This document shows, piece by piece, positions 1 to 8,670 of a stretch of DNA of 64,000 nucleotides; the stretch's first letter is position 1, and every line of letters starts with the position of its first letter. The DNA is from Bifidobacterium coryneforme (GTDB taxonomy: Bacteria > Actinomycetota > Actinomycetes > Actinomycetales > Bifidobacteriaceae). Under the pieces are notes generated by a model that ran no database searches, had not been told where the DNA came from, and saw only the letters and a program-made list of their open reading frames with translations. The translations under genes were made by a program, and so were the position numbers. The stretch spans positions 916,872 to 980,871 of the forward strand of contig NZ_CP007287.1 in the NCBI RefSeq assembly GCF_000737865.1, read 5' to 3'.

Positions 1-641
1 TCAGCTATCTGCGCAACCTCCCCCAGTTTGTGGGTTATGAGGATGCTGGTGACCCCCTGGTCATCCCTCAGTTGCCTGACCAGGTTGAGCAGGTGGTCCG
101 AATCCTCGTCGTTGAGCGCGGCTGTTGGCTCGTCCAGAATCAACAGCCGGACGTTCTTCGACAGGGCCTTGGCTATCTCGACCAGCTGCTGCTTGCCGAC
201 ACCAAGATCCATGATTCTGGTGTCAGGATTCTCGTCCAGCCCCACCTTGGCAAGGAGCCTGGCCGCCTTGGCCCGGGTCTGGTTCCAGTCCATCACTCCG
301 CTTTTCGCCTGCTCGTTGCCCATGAAGATGTTCTCGGCAATCGAAAGGAAGGGACTCAGTGCCAACTCCTGGTGGATGATGACGATACCGTCGGCCTCGG
401 AGTCATTGATGGTGCGGTACCTGCACCCCTTTCCGTCGAACTCGATCTCCCCCTTGTAGCTTCCATAGGGATACACACCCGAAAGCACATTCATCAGTGT
501 GGACTTGCCGGCTCCGTTTTCACCACATATGGCATGAATCTCGCCCTTGCGCACCTCCATGGTGACATCCGACAAGGCCGTGACCGGACCGAACGTCTTG
601 GTGATGTTCTTCATTCGTAAGATGATGTCCTGTTGGGACAT
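1..641 (-). CDS. mmsA: Monosaccharide ABC transporter ATP-binding protein, partial (C-terminal part off the left edge)
   Basis: Only the first 213 codons are in the window. They form one ABC ATPase domain of the double-ATPase monosaccharide importers (XylG/MmsA/GguA type). Seen: Walker [10 protein letters not shown] near residue 40, a Q-loop IIHQELAL, a signature region [16 protein letters not shown] and Walker [12 protein letters not shown]. The start ATG follows a perfect AGGAGGT ribosome binding site. The gene lies 75 bases downstream of the binding-protein gene on the same strand, with a hairpin between them, so one operon is likely; the permease should lie to the left. The exact sugar cannot be read from an ATPase. 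Family confidence is high, the substrate is inferred from the ChvE-like neighbour. Confidence 0.9.
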   Translation of the reverse strand, partial: MSQQDIILRMKNITKTFGPVTALSDVTMEVRKGEIHAICGENGAGKSTLMNVLSGVYPYGSYKGEIEFDGKGCRYRTINDSEADGIVIIHQELALSPFLSIAENIFMGNEQAKSGVMDWNQTRAKAARLLAKVGLDENPDTRIMDLGVGKQQLVEIAKALSKNVRLLILDEPTAALNDEDSDHLLNLVRQLRDDQGVTSILITHKLGEVAQIA

Positions 642-665
642 GACTGCTACCTCCTGTCCGTACCG

Positions 666-691
666 GGGTCCTTCCCAGCAGGGAAGGACCC
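666..691 (-). terminator. Intercistronic hairpin between binding-protein and ATPase genes
   Basis: An 11-bp perfect stem (arms GGGTCCTTCCC and GGGAAGGACCC) encloses a 4-base loop. It sits between the stop of the binding-protein gene and the start of the ATPase gene. No T-run follows on the minus strand, so it is more likely a 3'-end stabiliser or partial attenuator than a full terminator. Such hairpins are known after binding-protein genes of importer operons (for example malE), where they raise binding-protein mRNA over the rest. Confidence 0.6.
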
Positions 692-715
692 ACGATGACG
701 GACCTACCGGTGAAA

Positions 716-1870
716 CTACTTGGTCAGCTGATCGAATCTGTCCTGGGTCAGGTAATTGGCCTTGACCAGATCCATCAGGTTCTCCTTGGTGATTCCCTTG
801 GGATCAAGCAGCTTGGAAGGCACCTCGATGGTGTTGTTGTTGAACTTGCCGTTCAGCCCCGAGACCTTCTTGCCCTCGGCAAGCTCGATGATCATGTCGT
901 ACACGGCATCGGCCAGTTTGTTGACGTCCTTGAAGACCGTCTGACCCTGGAGACCCTTGGAGATGTTCGCGACCGAAATCTCCATCGCATCCTGTCCGGT
1001 GATCTTGGGCCAGTTCGGAGAATTGGGCTGCATGTCTGGACGCTTGGACTGGATGGCGTTGATTACGCCCTGGCTGATGCCGTCGTAGGGGCTGAGCACC
1101 GCATCCAGCTTCTCGCCATGGGCATATGTGGAGTCCAGGATGGATTCCATATCCTTCTGCGCCTGTTCCGTCTTCCAGGACTGGACCGAGATCTTCTGCC
1201 AATCGGACAGCTTGAAGTCCTTGTTCACGCCGCCACCATGCTGGGAGGGACTGACCAGAACGCCCGACTTGAAGTAAGGCTGGAGGAGATCCCAGGCACC
1301 CTTGAAGAAGTACTTGGCATTGTTGTCATCAGGCGATCCGGTAAAGAGCTCAACGTTGAAGGGACCCTTGGCTCCGGACTCCAGACCCAGTTGGTCGATC
1401 AGCCATTGCGCTTCCAGTACGCCTGTGCGCTCCAGCTGGAAGGTGGCATAGTAGTCCACCGCCTTGGTGTTCATGATCAGCCGGTCATAGGCGATGACCT
1501 TGGCACCCGAATCCTTGGCCTTCTCGACAGCCGGCCCCACTGCGGTTCCGTCCTTTGAGGCCACCACCACTATCTTGGCACCCTTGTTGACCATGTTCTC
1601 GATATCGGCATTCTGCTGGGCCGGCTTGTCGTCCGCAAAGGAGAGCACGACCTTGTACCCGGCCTTCTCCAGCTTTGATTTCAGGTTGTTGCCATCCTTG
1701 TTCCATCGCTCCTCGGACTTGGTGGGCATCGAAACGCCGATCGTCGCTCCCTTCCCCACGGCTTCGGAACCGCTGCCATTATCCCCCGAGCGGGAACCGC
1801 CACAGGCACCCAGGCCAGCCAGCATGGCCAGACCGACCGCTGCCGCCAGAGTACGTTTCATCATTTTCAT
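716..1870 (-). CDS. chvE: Monosaccharide ABC transporter substrate-binding lipoprotein (ChvE family)
   Basis: Extracellular sugar-binding protein of 384 residues that feeds the neighbouring importer. Residues 1-22 are a lipoprotein signal (basic KMMKR, hydrophobic core, lipobox LGAC) with Cys23 as the lipidated residue, followed by a Gly/Ser-rich linker. The mature protein begins with a type I periplasmic-binding fold typical of the ChvE/multiple-monosaccharide family ([17 protein letters not shown]). The frame is open 15 codons further upstream, but the ATG at 1870 has the AAGGAG site and places the signal peptide at the N-terminus. The ATPase gene follows downstream; the gene diverges from a ROK regulator. 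Xylose, galactose, glucose or arabinose are all possible ligands. Confidence 0.9.
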   Translation of the reverse strand: MKMMKRTLAAAVGLAMLAGLGACGGSRSGDNGSGSEAVGKGATIGVSMPTKSEERWNKDGNNLKSKLEKAGYKVVLSFADDKPAQQNADIENMVNKGAKIVVVASKDGTAVGPAVEKAKDSGAKVIAYDRLIMNTKAVDYYATFQLERTGVLEAQWLIDQLGLESGAKGPFNVELFTGSPDDNNAKYFFKGAWDLLQPYFKSGVLVSPSQHGGGVNKDFKLSDWQKISVQSWKTEQAQKDMESILDSTYAHGEKLDAVLSPYDGISQGVINAIQSKRPDMQPNSPNWPKITGQDAMEISVANISKGLQGQTVFKDVNKLADAVYDMIIELAEGKKVSGLNGKFNNNTIEVPSKLLDPKGITKENLMDLVKANYLTQDRFDQLTK

Positions 1871-1942
1871 GGAGACTCCTTCTTCTTTGAATGCGCTGTG
1901 GGCCGCTGTGCCCACCAGCCTCGATGATGAGGTTCAGGAGTC

Positions 1943-1982
1943 AGCATACATCCTTGTGTTCAAAACATCAATTCAAGAATTG
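1943..1982 (-). promoter_or_regulatory. Candidate promoter and ROK operator of the sugar transporter operon
   Basis: On the minus strand TTGATG (1966-1971) and TATGCT (1943-1948) are separated by exactly 17 bases, a good sigma-70-type promoter for the binding-protein gene. The palindrome CAATTC-AA-GAATTG (1969-1982) overlaps the -35 element. A repressor bound there would block RNA polymerase. The adjacent ROK regulator is the obvious candidate; this pairing is inference from position. Confidence 0.55.
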
Positions 1983-2128
1983 CTATAAATCTGTTTTGCA
2001 TTATCTATATGAACTTAAAGTATCGTCTCGGCTCTTACATCGCTCATAGGAGTGCTCCGTTTGCGCCGGACGGTGTGGATTGCCAAGCATGTGCCGAGGA
2101 CTGGGGGTCTTGGCTACACTTGAGCTTT

Positions 2129-3322
2129 ATGGCACATCGATTGTTCGGCTCCCAGACCTCCTTGCGTGAGGCCAATCGCGCCCTGCTTCTGGACACCATT
2201 CGGAGATTCGGTGCCATGACCCAGATTGAACTCGCCGAGAACACAGGACTCTCGACGGCCACCATTTCGAACCTGGTTCGGCAAATGGGTGAGCAGCACC
2301 TTCTAGAGACCTCTTCAACGACCCGAAACGGCCGTAGGGCAACCCTGGTCATGCTGGCGCGGCAGAAGGGACTCGGTGCCGGGCTCTATATCGGGCGTCA
2401 CGAGATGCGCCTGGAACTGGTCGATGCGTCGCACACCATCCTGGCCGAGCACAATCTCGCCCTTCCCCACAATCACAAGCCCGACACGACGCTGGAGCGG
2501 GCCATGATCCTGATCAAGGAAACGCTGACTTCCATCGGTGCCGGCATGGATGAGCTGGTGGGGCTGGATATAGCCTTGGGAGCACCAGTGGACTGCCGCA
2601 CACATCAGCTTGCCATTCCGGGCATCCTCAAGGGATGGGACAACCAGGATCTCATAGGCACCTTCCGTGAGGCGTTAAAAGTGCCCGTCAGCGTTGACAA
2701 CGATGCCAACTACGCGGCCTTGGCAGAACTACGAATGGGAATTGCAGCGGGAAAACGCCATTTCGTCTATGTCCACGCCAATGATGGAGTCGGTGCAGGA
2801 ATCATCATCAACGGTGAACCTTGGCGCGGCACCACGGGGCTGGCTGGTGAAATCGGCCATGTTCAGGTCGATCCGCTCGGCGACATCTGCATCTGCGGCA
2901 ACAGGGGATGCCTGAACACTGTGGTTGACGAGAGCAGGTTGGTTTCCCTCCTGAGCGTGACCCACGGCACCATGACCCTGGAAGACCTGGTGTCCAGCGT
3001 CAACCAGGGAGACCCGGGCTGTCGGCGTATCGTTGCCGATGCCGCCATCCGCATAGGCAACGTGGTCGCCGACCTGTGCAACGCAGTGGATCCCCAAGTT
3101 GTCGTGCTTGGCGGCATACTCGGAACCACCGGCTCGGTCTTCCTGGACCCACTGCAGGAGACCTTGCAACGCATGCTCTTCCCTGATGCCATGGTGCCTA
3201 TGGAAGTCCTGCCTGCCCGATACCCGATTACCGGCCCTGCGCTGGGTGCGGCTATGATGGCAGTCGATAAGGTCAACGAACACATCGCTGTGTCCTCGCA
3301 ATCCGCAGGTCAAACGTCATAG
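2129..3322 (+). CDS. ROK family transcriptional regulator
   Basis: Probable sugar-responsive repressor (XylR/NagC type) of 397 residues. A winged helix-turn-helix lies near residues 15-60 (TQIELAENTGLSTATISNLV), followed by a ROK sugar-kinase-like domain: a DNDANYAALAE acidic motif, GVGAGIIING, and the zinc site GH...CICGNRGC. The frame is open 40 codons upstream, but that extension is Cys/Trp-rich and unlike the family; the ATG at 2129 starts just ahead of the conserved helix. No ribosome binding site precedes it, and TACACT sits 8 bases upstream, so the mRNA may be leaderless. It diverges from the transporter operon and is followed 14 bases later by an ABC ATPase. Ligand unknown. Confidence 0.88.
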   Translation: MAHRLFGSQTSLREANRALLLDTIRRFGAMTQIELAENTGLSTATISNLVRQMGEQHLLETSSTTRNGRRATLVMLARQKGLGAGLYIGRHEMRLELVDASHTILAEHNLALPHNHKPDTTLERAMILIKETLTSIGAGMDELVGLDIALGAPVDCRTHQLAIPGILKGWDNQDLIGTFREALKVPVSVDNDANYAALAELRMGIAAGKRHFVYVHANDGVGAGIIINGEPWRGTTGLAGEIGHVQVDPLGDICICGNRGCLNTVVDESRLVSLLSVTHGTMTLEDLVSSVNQGDPGCRRIVADAAIRIGNVVADLCNAVDPQVVVLGGILGTTGSVFLDPLQETLQRMLFPDAMVPMEVLPARYPITGPALGAAMMAVDKVNEHIAVSSQSAGQTS

Positions 3323-3336
3323 AGGAGGTGACCGAT

Positions 3337-4176
3337 TTGAGTGACGTCACGCCATTGATGGAGATGAGTGACATCTCAGTCAAATTCGGATTCGTTCATG
3401 CTCTTAAACAGGTGAGTCTCAGTGTGCGGCATCGCGAGGTGCTGGCCGTCGTAGGCGATAATGGTGCAGGCAAGTCGACCCTGATCAAGATCATGTCGGG
3501 ATTGCTCCACCCAGATTCAGGCACCATGAAATGGCAGGGCGAAGCGGTTACCTTGCCCTCCATCCGGGCGGCCGCACAGCTGGGCGTGGCTGCGGTCTTC
3601 CAGGGACAGAGTTTCTGCGACAACCTTGATGTGTCAGCCAATCTCTTCCTGGGCAAGGAGCTGCGCGACAATCACCTTCGCAGGGACGACGAGACCATGC
3701 AGGAGAGGACGCGCCAGGTCCTCCAATCCCTCTCGTCCGCCATTCGGGTGGGTCAGCCCATGGCTTCGCTTTCCATGGGGCAGAAGCAGACCGTTTCCAT
3801 CGCCAGGACCCTGCTGGACAACCCGCAGTTGATACTGCTTGACGAGCCCACCTCCGCGCTCTCGGTCATGCAGACCGCCGAGGTCCTCAACTACATCAAA
3901 CGAATGAGGGCCGAGGGGCAGAGCATCGTCATGGTCTGCCACGACCTGCCAGATGTCTTCGCCGTGGCCGACAGAATCGCCGTCATGCGCCAGGGGCGTC
4001 TCGTCGGCGTATTCGAAACCGCAAAAACGTCATATGAGACGGTTGTCGCACTGATATCCGGCATCGACCCGGAAACCGTCATGAATGAAACCGAGAGAAT
4101 CGATGCCTTGACCGACGCACAGGCCCGTGCCCACGCCCTCAGGGGTACACGGGCGATATGCCTGGACCAGATCTGA
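3337..4176 (+). CDS. Orphan sugar-type ABC transporter ATP-binding protein (single domain, FrcA-like)
   Basis: A single-domain ABC ATPase of 279 residues resembling the N-terminal half of carbohydrate importer ATPases. Seen: Walker A GDNGAGKST, signature LSMGQKQ (a variant of LSGGQ), Walker B LILLDEPTSALS and switch MVCHDLPD. A perfect AGGAGGTGA ribosome binding site ends 5 bases before a TTG codon at 3337, so TTG is preferred to the GTG at 3328, which lies inside that site. It follows the ROK gene in the same operon and precedes a small membrane protein. No permease or binding protein lies in its own operon; it may energise the permease expected left of the window. Confidence 0.85.
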   Translation: MSDVTPLMEMSDISVKFGFVHALKQVSLSVRHREVLAVVGDNGAGKSTLIKIMSGLLHPDSGTMKWQGEAVTLPSIRAAAQLGVAAVFQGQSFCDNLDVSANLFLGKELRDNHLRRDDETMQERTRQVLQSLSSAIRVGQPMASLSMGQKQTVSIARTLLDNPQLILLDEPTSALSVMQTAEVLNYIKRMRAEGQSIVMVCHDLPDVFAVADRIAVMRQGRLVGVFETAKTSYETVVALISGIDPETVMNETERIDALTDAQARAHALRGTRAICLDQI

Positions 4177-4188
4177 AAGGGGGCAAAA

Positions 4189-4578
4189 TTGCCGTCAACA
4201 GACTATGCCATCATCATCGGGGCCGGAATCCTGGCTCTTCTGGATGGATTTTTCCTCGGTCTTATGCCCATGAACAGCGAACGCTTGACCCCCAGCCAGC
4301 GCACCTGGTCCCAGGTGGCATCGTTGATTGGCATCGGCCTGGTAGTGGTGCTCATCCTCATCGGGCAGGATACTGCCTCCTGGGCGGCCATCGCAGCCAT
4401 GATAGCCGGAATCATCATTGGCATCGTTCCACCAGTCAAGACGGTTATGCAGACCAGGTTCGCCTGGTTGCAACCTGAGGTGGAATCCGACCGGGCGGCA
4501 GACGGCAAGAAGCAATCCCATGGGAAGCAAACCGGAGGCAAGTCCTCCCCTGCCGGGAAATCAAAAAAGAAAAACTGA
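4189..4578 (+). CDS. Small membrane protein of unknown function
   Basis: 129 residues starting at TTG, preceded by AAGGGGG at suitable spacing. Three hydrophobic segments (about residues 6-27, 42-60 and 65-83) are followed by a strongly basic, Lys/Gly/Ser-rich tail of about 40 residues that should face the cytoplasm. I recognise no family. It begins 12 bases after the ABC ATPase and shares its operon, so it may be a membrane partner or anchor for that ATPase. It is too short and poor in motifs to be a normal importer permease. Confidence 0.7.
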   Translation: MPSTDYAIIIGAGILALLDGFFLGLMPMNSERLTPSQRTWSQVASLIGIGLVVVLILIGQDTASWAAIAAMIAGIIIGIVPPVKTVMQTRFAWLQPEVESDRAADGKKQSHGKQTGGKSSPAGKSKKKN

Positions 4579-4639
4579 GCACCGTCCCGACATGGGAGGG
4601 CATCATCGTTCAACCCGGCGATAAGGTCCTTCGCCACCG

Positions 4640-5515
4640 TCAGAGGCTCAGCATCGATGACGATGCCTGGCGGACCTTGAACAGGTGACGGACATTGTGC
4701 CAGATGCGACGAGTGACACCGGCCTGGTTCATGGAATACAGGTGGATGCCGTCCACCCCTTGAGAGACCAGGTCGGCAATCTGTTGAGAGGCATAGATGA
4801 TTCCCGCCTCCCGCAGACTCGTCCGGTCATCGCCCCATCTGTCCAGGATGGTATTTACCGCCGGAGGGATGCTCGCTGCACAGACCTCGCTCATATGGCG
4901 AACCTGACCGGCATTGGTGATGGGCATGATGCCTGCCTCGATGGGCACGTCGATCCCCGTTCCCCTGGCCCTGCCCAGGAAGTCGGTGAAGTAATCGTTG
5001 TCGTAGAAGAGCTGCGATATCAAATGGGAGGCACCCGCATCGACCTTGATCTTCAGATTGTCCAAATCCGCCTGGGGTGATGCCGCCTCTGGATGGGTTT
5101 CCGGATAGCAGGCACCGAAGATGGTCATATCAGGGCGCTTGGCATGGATATAGGCCACCAGGTCGCTGGCATGATCGAAGACCCCCGCAGGGGTCCTCCC
5201 CTCCACACTGTCCCCGCGCAGAGGAAGAACCGCTGCCACACCGGCCCTGTCGAACATATCCAGGGCCTGGTCAACAATCTCCTTGTCGGCGTACTGGGCC
5301 GTAAGGTGAGCCACGGAGGGAATGCCGTACTCGGTATGAATGGTGCGGGCGATCCTTGCTGTGGCTGTACGGTCGGATTGCTTGCCCGTGCCGTAGGTTA
5401 CGGATATGAAATCAGGTATGAGCCCCTCAAGACCATCCAAGGTATCGTAGATGGTCCCCACCGGCGCATCGCGCTTCGGAGGAAACACTTCCAGCGAGAA
5501 TATGGGCTCATGCAT
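4640..5515 (-). CDS. metF: 5,10-methylenetetrahydrofolate reductase
   Basis: Reduces 5,10-methylene-THF to 5-methyl-THF, the methyl donor used by MetE encoded just upstream. 291 residues, normal length. Seen: the N-terminal FSLEVFPPKR strand with the catalytic Glu, the DFISVTYG motif, AHLTAQ and LPLRGD flavin-site segments, and the C-terminal half with SQLFYDNDYF. The flavin barrel looks complete. The gene follows metE by 49 bases on the same strand, so both are probably one transcript. Its 3' end converges with the small membrane-protein gene. Confidence 0.95.
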   Translation of the reverse strand: MHEPIFSLEVFPPKRDAPVGTIYDTLDGLEGLIPDFISVTYGTGKQSDRTATARIARTIHTEYGIPSVAHLTAQYADKEIVDQALDMFDRAGVAAVLPLRGDSVEGRTPAGVFDHASDLVAYIHAKRPDMTIFGACYPETHPEAASPQADLDNLKIKVDAGASHLISQLFYDNDYFTDFLGRARGTGIDVPIEAGIMPITNAGQVRHMSEVCAASIPPAVNTILDRWGDDRTSLREAGIIYASQQIADLVSQGVDGIHLYSMNQAGVTRRIWHNVRHLFKVRQASSSMLSL

Positions 5516-5564
5516 GATGAATCATCCCTGCTTCCGTCGGCGGACAGGCCACCGGCCGCCATTG

Positions 5565-7889
5565 TTACCGTTGTGACGACGACAGTTCTTCCCTGACCAG
5601 CTTGGCCGCTGCGACCATATGTTCCAGACTGGGCCAGGTCTCTTCATTGCCTCGGGTCTTGAGCCCGCAGTCGGGATTGATCCAGACCTTTCGGGCATCC
5701 AGCTTGTCAAGGATGGCATGTATCCGCTCGACGATCTCCTCCTCGGAGGGGATGCGGGGCGAGTGAATATCATAGACACCCGGTCCTGCTTCTGTCTCGA
5801 AGTGAGCCTCCTGGATGGCATCAAGAACAGTCAGATCAGACCTGGAAGCCTCGAAGGAGATGACGTCAGCATCCATGGCGTCAATGTCCTTGATGATGTC
5901 GTTGAATTCCGAGTAGCACATATGGGTGTGAATCTGGGTTGTCGGCTTTACGGCCGAATGAACCAATCGGAAGGCGGGAACCGCCCAGTCCAGATACCCC
6001 GTGTGCCAGTCGGAGCGCCTCAGGGGCAGTTTTTCGCGAAGCGCGGCCTCGTCTATCTGGATGACCTTGATACCCGCAGCCTCCAGGTCAAGCACCTCGT
6101 CGCGGATGGCCAGGGCCAGTTGCCGCGTCTGCTCCTCATGGGTGATGTCCTCACGGGGCCAGGACCAGTTCAATATCGTGACGGGCCCCGTCAGCATGCC
6201 CTTGACCACGTGCTTGGTACGTGACTGGGCATAGGAACTCCACCGTACGGTGATGGGCCTGGCGCGGGAGACGTCACCCCATACTATGGGGGGCTTGACG
6301 CAACGCGTACCATACGACTGCACCCAGGCGTTCTTGGTGAAGAGGTACCCATTCAGGTTCTGCCCGAAGTACTCGACCATGTCATTGCGCTCGAACTCGC
6401 CATGCACCAGGACATCCAGGCCGATCCGCTCCTGGTGGTCGATGACCTGGTCGATCTGCGAGGCGATGAACCCGTCGTACTCCTCCTGGCTGATTTCCTT
6501 TTTGCGCAGTCTGGCGCGGTAAGACCTCACCTCGGCGGTCTGGGGGAATGATCCGATTGTCGTGGTCGGCAGATCAGGGAGACCGAGTTCTTCGGCCTGA
6601 ATCCGCTGACGCTCCGCCCGGGCAGGTTGACGGACAAAGTCCTGCTCGTCCAGGGCATCAAGGCGGTTGGAGACCGCCTGGTCCCTCTCCACCCTGGTAC
6701 CGTCGAAGAGGTGCTGGTTATCGGCCAGAACGCGGGAATCCTTCTTTTCTTCGTCATCGGCTGCCGCAAGGATGGCCAGGTCATGCAGCTCATCCAGCTT
6801 CTCGACGGCAAAGGCGAAATGAGGACGGACCGTCTTGGCGTCTAGCCCCTCCTCATTCCTTACCGTAAAGGGAACATGCAGGAGGGATGAGGCGGTGGAG
6901 ACGACCACATCCGAAGTGACCTGACGGACCGCATCGAGGATACCCAGACTGACCGCATAGTTGTTTCGCCAGATGTTGCGCCCGTTGACCAGACCGGCGA
7001 AGACCGTGGTCCCCTGCTTGACCCCGTGCTCCTTAAGAGCCGCCAGATTTTCGTCACGTCCCTCGACCAGGTCCAGACCGATACCGTCAAATCCCAGCTC
7101 ATTGATACAGGCCAGACAGTCCCCCACATGGCCGAAGTATGTCTGCAGAAGTATCCTGACATACCCTTCGCCGCCTTGCCTGGCAGGAAGAATGTCCCGG
7201 TACAGGTTTCGGAAGAGGTCCAGGTCGCCGTCCTCCTTGTCAAGAACCAGGTAGGGCTCATCAAGCTGAACCCAGTCGGCGCCAAGGTCGGCAAAACGGC
7301 GGATGATGTCGGCATAAGCCTTGGACAGGGCCGATACCAGATCATGTCCAGGTTCGATTCTCTCCCCCTCGGGACCACGTGCCAGCTTGAGGAAGGTGTA
7401 GGGACCAATCACTACAGGCTTGGTGGCGATTCCCTGGTCCTTCGCCTCTTGATATTCGTCGAACGGCTTCGAACCCGCAAGCTCCACATGCGTATCAGCA
7501 TCGATTTCAGGAACCAGGTAATGGTAGTTGGTCGTAAACCACTTTTTCATGGGCAGGGCGGTCACATCGCCTTGATCACCCTGATAGCCACGGCCCATGG
7601 CAAAGAGCGTATCCTCAGGGCCAAGACCCAGATCGGCGTAACGGCGGGGCACCACATTGAGCAGTATGGCTGTGTCCAGCATTTGGTCGTAGTAACTGAA
7701 GTCATTGCTGGGAATCAGGTCTATGCCTGCTTCCTTCTGGAGATTCCAGTGCTCGGAACGCAGTGAACGGGCCGTTTCCCTGACACTGTCCAGGTCCAGC
7801 TTTCCCTTCCAGTAGCCCTCGATGGCCTTCTTGAGCTCCCGCTGTGCTCCGATGCGCGGGAAACCGATCACGGATGTGCTGGCTGACAT
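5565..7889 (-). CDS. metE: Cobalamin-independent methionine synthase
   Basis: Transfers the methyl group of 5-methyl-THF-polyglutamate to homocysteine in the cytoplasm, without B12. 774 residues, full length. The N-terminal barrel starts [20 protein letters not shown]. The C-terminal catalytic barrel keeps the zinc ligands: His656 and Cys658 in HTHMCYSEF, Glu680 in SFEASRS and Cys741 in PDCGLKTR. The ATG is preceded by GGGGAGG. metF follows. A candidate promoter lies about 80 bases upstream; I see no SAM or cobalamin riboswitch in the leader. Confidence 0.97.
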   Translation of the reverse strand: MSASTSVIGFPRIGAQRELKKAIEGYWKGKLDLDSVRETARSLRSEHWNLQKEAGIDLIPSNDFSYYDQMLDTAILLNVVPRRYADLGLGPEDTLFAMGRGYQGDQGDVTALPMKKWFTTNYHYLVPEIDADTHVELAGSKPFDEYQEAKDQGIATKPVVIGPYTFLKLARGPEGERIEPGHDLVSALSKAYADIIRRFADLGADWVQLDEPYLVLDKEDGDLDLFRNLYRDILPARQGGEGYVRILLQTYFGHVGDCLACINELGFDGIGLDLVEGRDENLAALKEHGVKQGTTVFAGLVNGRNIWRNNYAVSLGILDAVRQVTSDVVVSTASSLLHVPFTVRNEEGLDAKTVRPHFAFAVEKLDELHDLAILAAADDEEKKDSRVLADNQHLFDGTRVERDQAVSNRLDALDEQDFVRQPARAERQRIQAEELGLPDLPTTTIGSFPQTAEVRSYRARLRKKEISQEEYDGFIASQIDQVIDHQERIGLDVLVHGEFERNDMVEYFGQNLNGYLFTKNAWVQSYGTRCVKPPIVWGDVSRARPITVRWSSYAQSRTKHVVKGMLTGPVTILNWSWPREDITHEEQTRQLALAIRDEVLDLEAAGIKVIQIDEAALREKLPLRRSDWHTGYLDWAVPAFRLVHSAVKPTTQIHTHMCYSEFNDIIKDIDAMDADVISFEASRSDLTVLDAIQEAHFETEAGPGVYDIHSPRIPSEEEIVERIHAILDKLDARKVWINPDCGLKTRGNEETWPSLEHMVAAAKLVREELSSSQR

Positions 7890-7971
7890 GAAACCTCCCC
7901 ATTGGTGGTGATATCTCAGGTCAGGTTAACAGCGCCGGTCAGGACCAGGTAATCGGTGGGGGTAGGGTGTC

Positions 7972-8000
7972 GTTATAAATTCAATTGATACCCATTCGAA
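7972..8000 (-). promoter_or_regulatory. Candidate promoter of metE-metF
   Basis: On the minus strand TTCGAA (7995-8000) and TATAAC (7972-7977) are separated by 17 bases. The start point would lie near 7965, giving a leader of about 75 bases. Three copies of GGTCAGG or its complement lie within that leader, including the short palindrome GGTC-AG-GACC; they could be a regulator site but the match is short. Confidence 0.45.
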
Positions 8001-8037
8001 TCGCTTACGGGAGAGCGGTTCAGCAGGTCTCGGCGGG

Positions 8038-8598
8038 CTAGTTCGAGAAGTCGTGCGGTTCCAGAATCCCCAGAAGACGGGCGGTGTGGGTCTGCCACTC
8101 CTCGAAGGGCTTCTCGGAGCCGAAGATGACCAGGTTGGCCGGAGAGAGGCCGAGATTCAGAAGGTCGAGCAGATCCGGGTCGGACTCGGGCTTGGCCAGC
8201 CACTGGCTGCAAATCGACATGATGGGTTCATGGCCTATGACCATGAGTCTGTGTTGCTTGGGCTTGGTCTCGGTCAGCTGGTCGAAAACGGCCTGTATTC
8301 CCGACTCGTAGAGGTCCTCGCGGTAGTCCACCTCGGGGCCATCACCAAACGGTTTGAGCATCCTGTCCAGGGTCTGGCGGGCGCGACGGGCACCTGAACA
8401 GACGATTCTGTCGGGGACCAGGTCGAATTTGACCAGTCCCTTACCCACCTTTCTGGCCTGTTTGAGTCCCTTCTCGGTCAGCTGCCGGTTCCTGTCCCCC
8501 TCAGGAGCTTCGGATTCGGTCTTGGCATGGCGCATCAACATCAACGTATAGGTGCACTTGCCAGCATGTTTGGCGATCTTCTTGATATTGACACCCAT
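8038..8598 (-). CDS. SixA-like histidine phosphatase
   Basis: 186 residues of the histidine-phosphatase (RHG) superfamily, SixA branch. Seen: the catalytic LMLMRHAKTE with the phospho-accepting His, the CSGARRARQT segment with conserved Arg, and VIGHEPIMS with the second catalytic His. SixA of E. coli removes phosphate from histidine phosphotransfer domains, but actinobacterial members are mostly uncharacterised, so the substrate here is unknown. AGAGG precedes the ATG by 7 bases. It lies 72 bases after trmI on the same strand. Confidence 0.85.
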   Translation of the reverse strand: MGVNIKKIAKHAGKCTYTLMLMRHAKTESEAPEGDRNRQLTEKGLKQARKVGKGLVKFDLVPDRIVCSGARRARQTLDRMLKPFGDGPEVDYREDLYESGIQAVFDQLTETKPKQHRLMVIGHEPIMSICSQWLAKPESDPDLLDLLNLGLSPANLVIFGSEKPFEEWQTHTARLLGILEPHDFSN

Positions 8599-8670
8599 TC
8601 CGAGTCCTCTCTTCGAAGGGTCGACAACTCCGCAAGAAAGCCGACCTGTCCATTATGACAGATTCGACCC

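Noticed and set aside
7890-8037. Possible SAM or cobalamin riboswitch ahead of metE
   Set aside because: The leader is short and none of the conserved riboswitch cores is visible.
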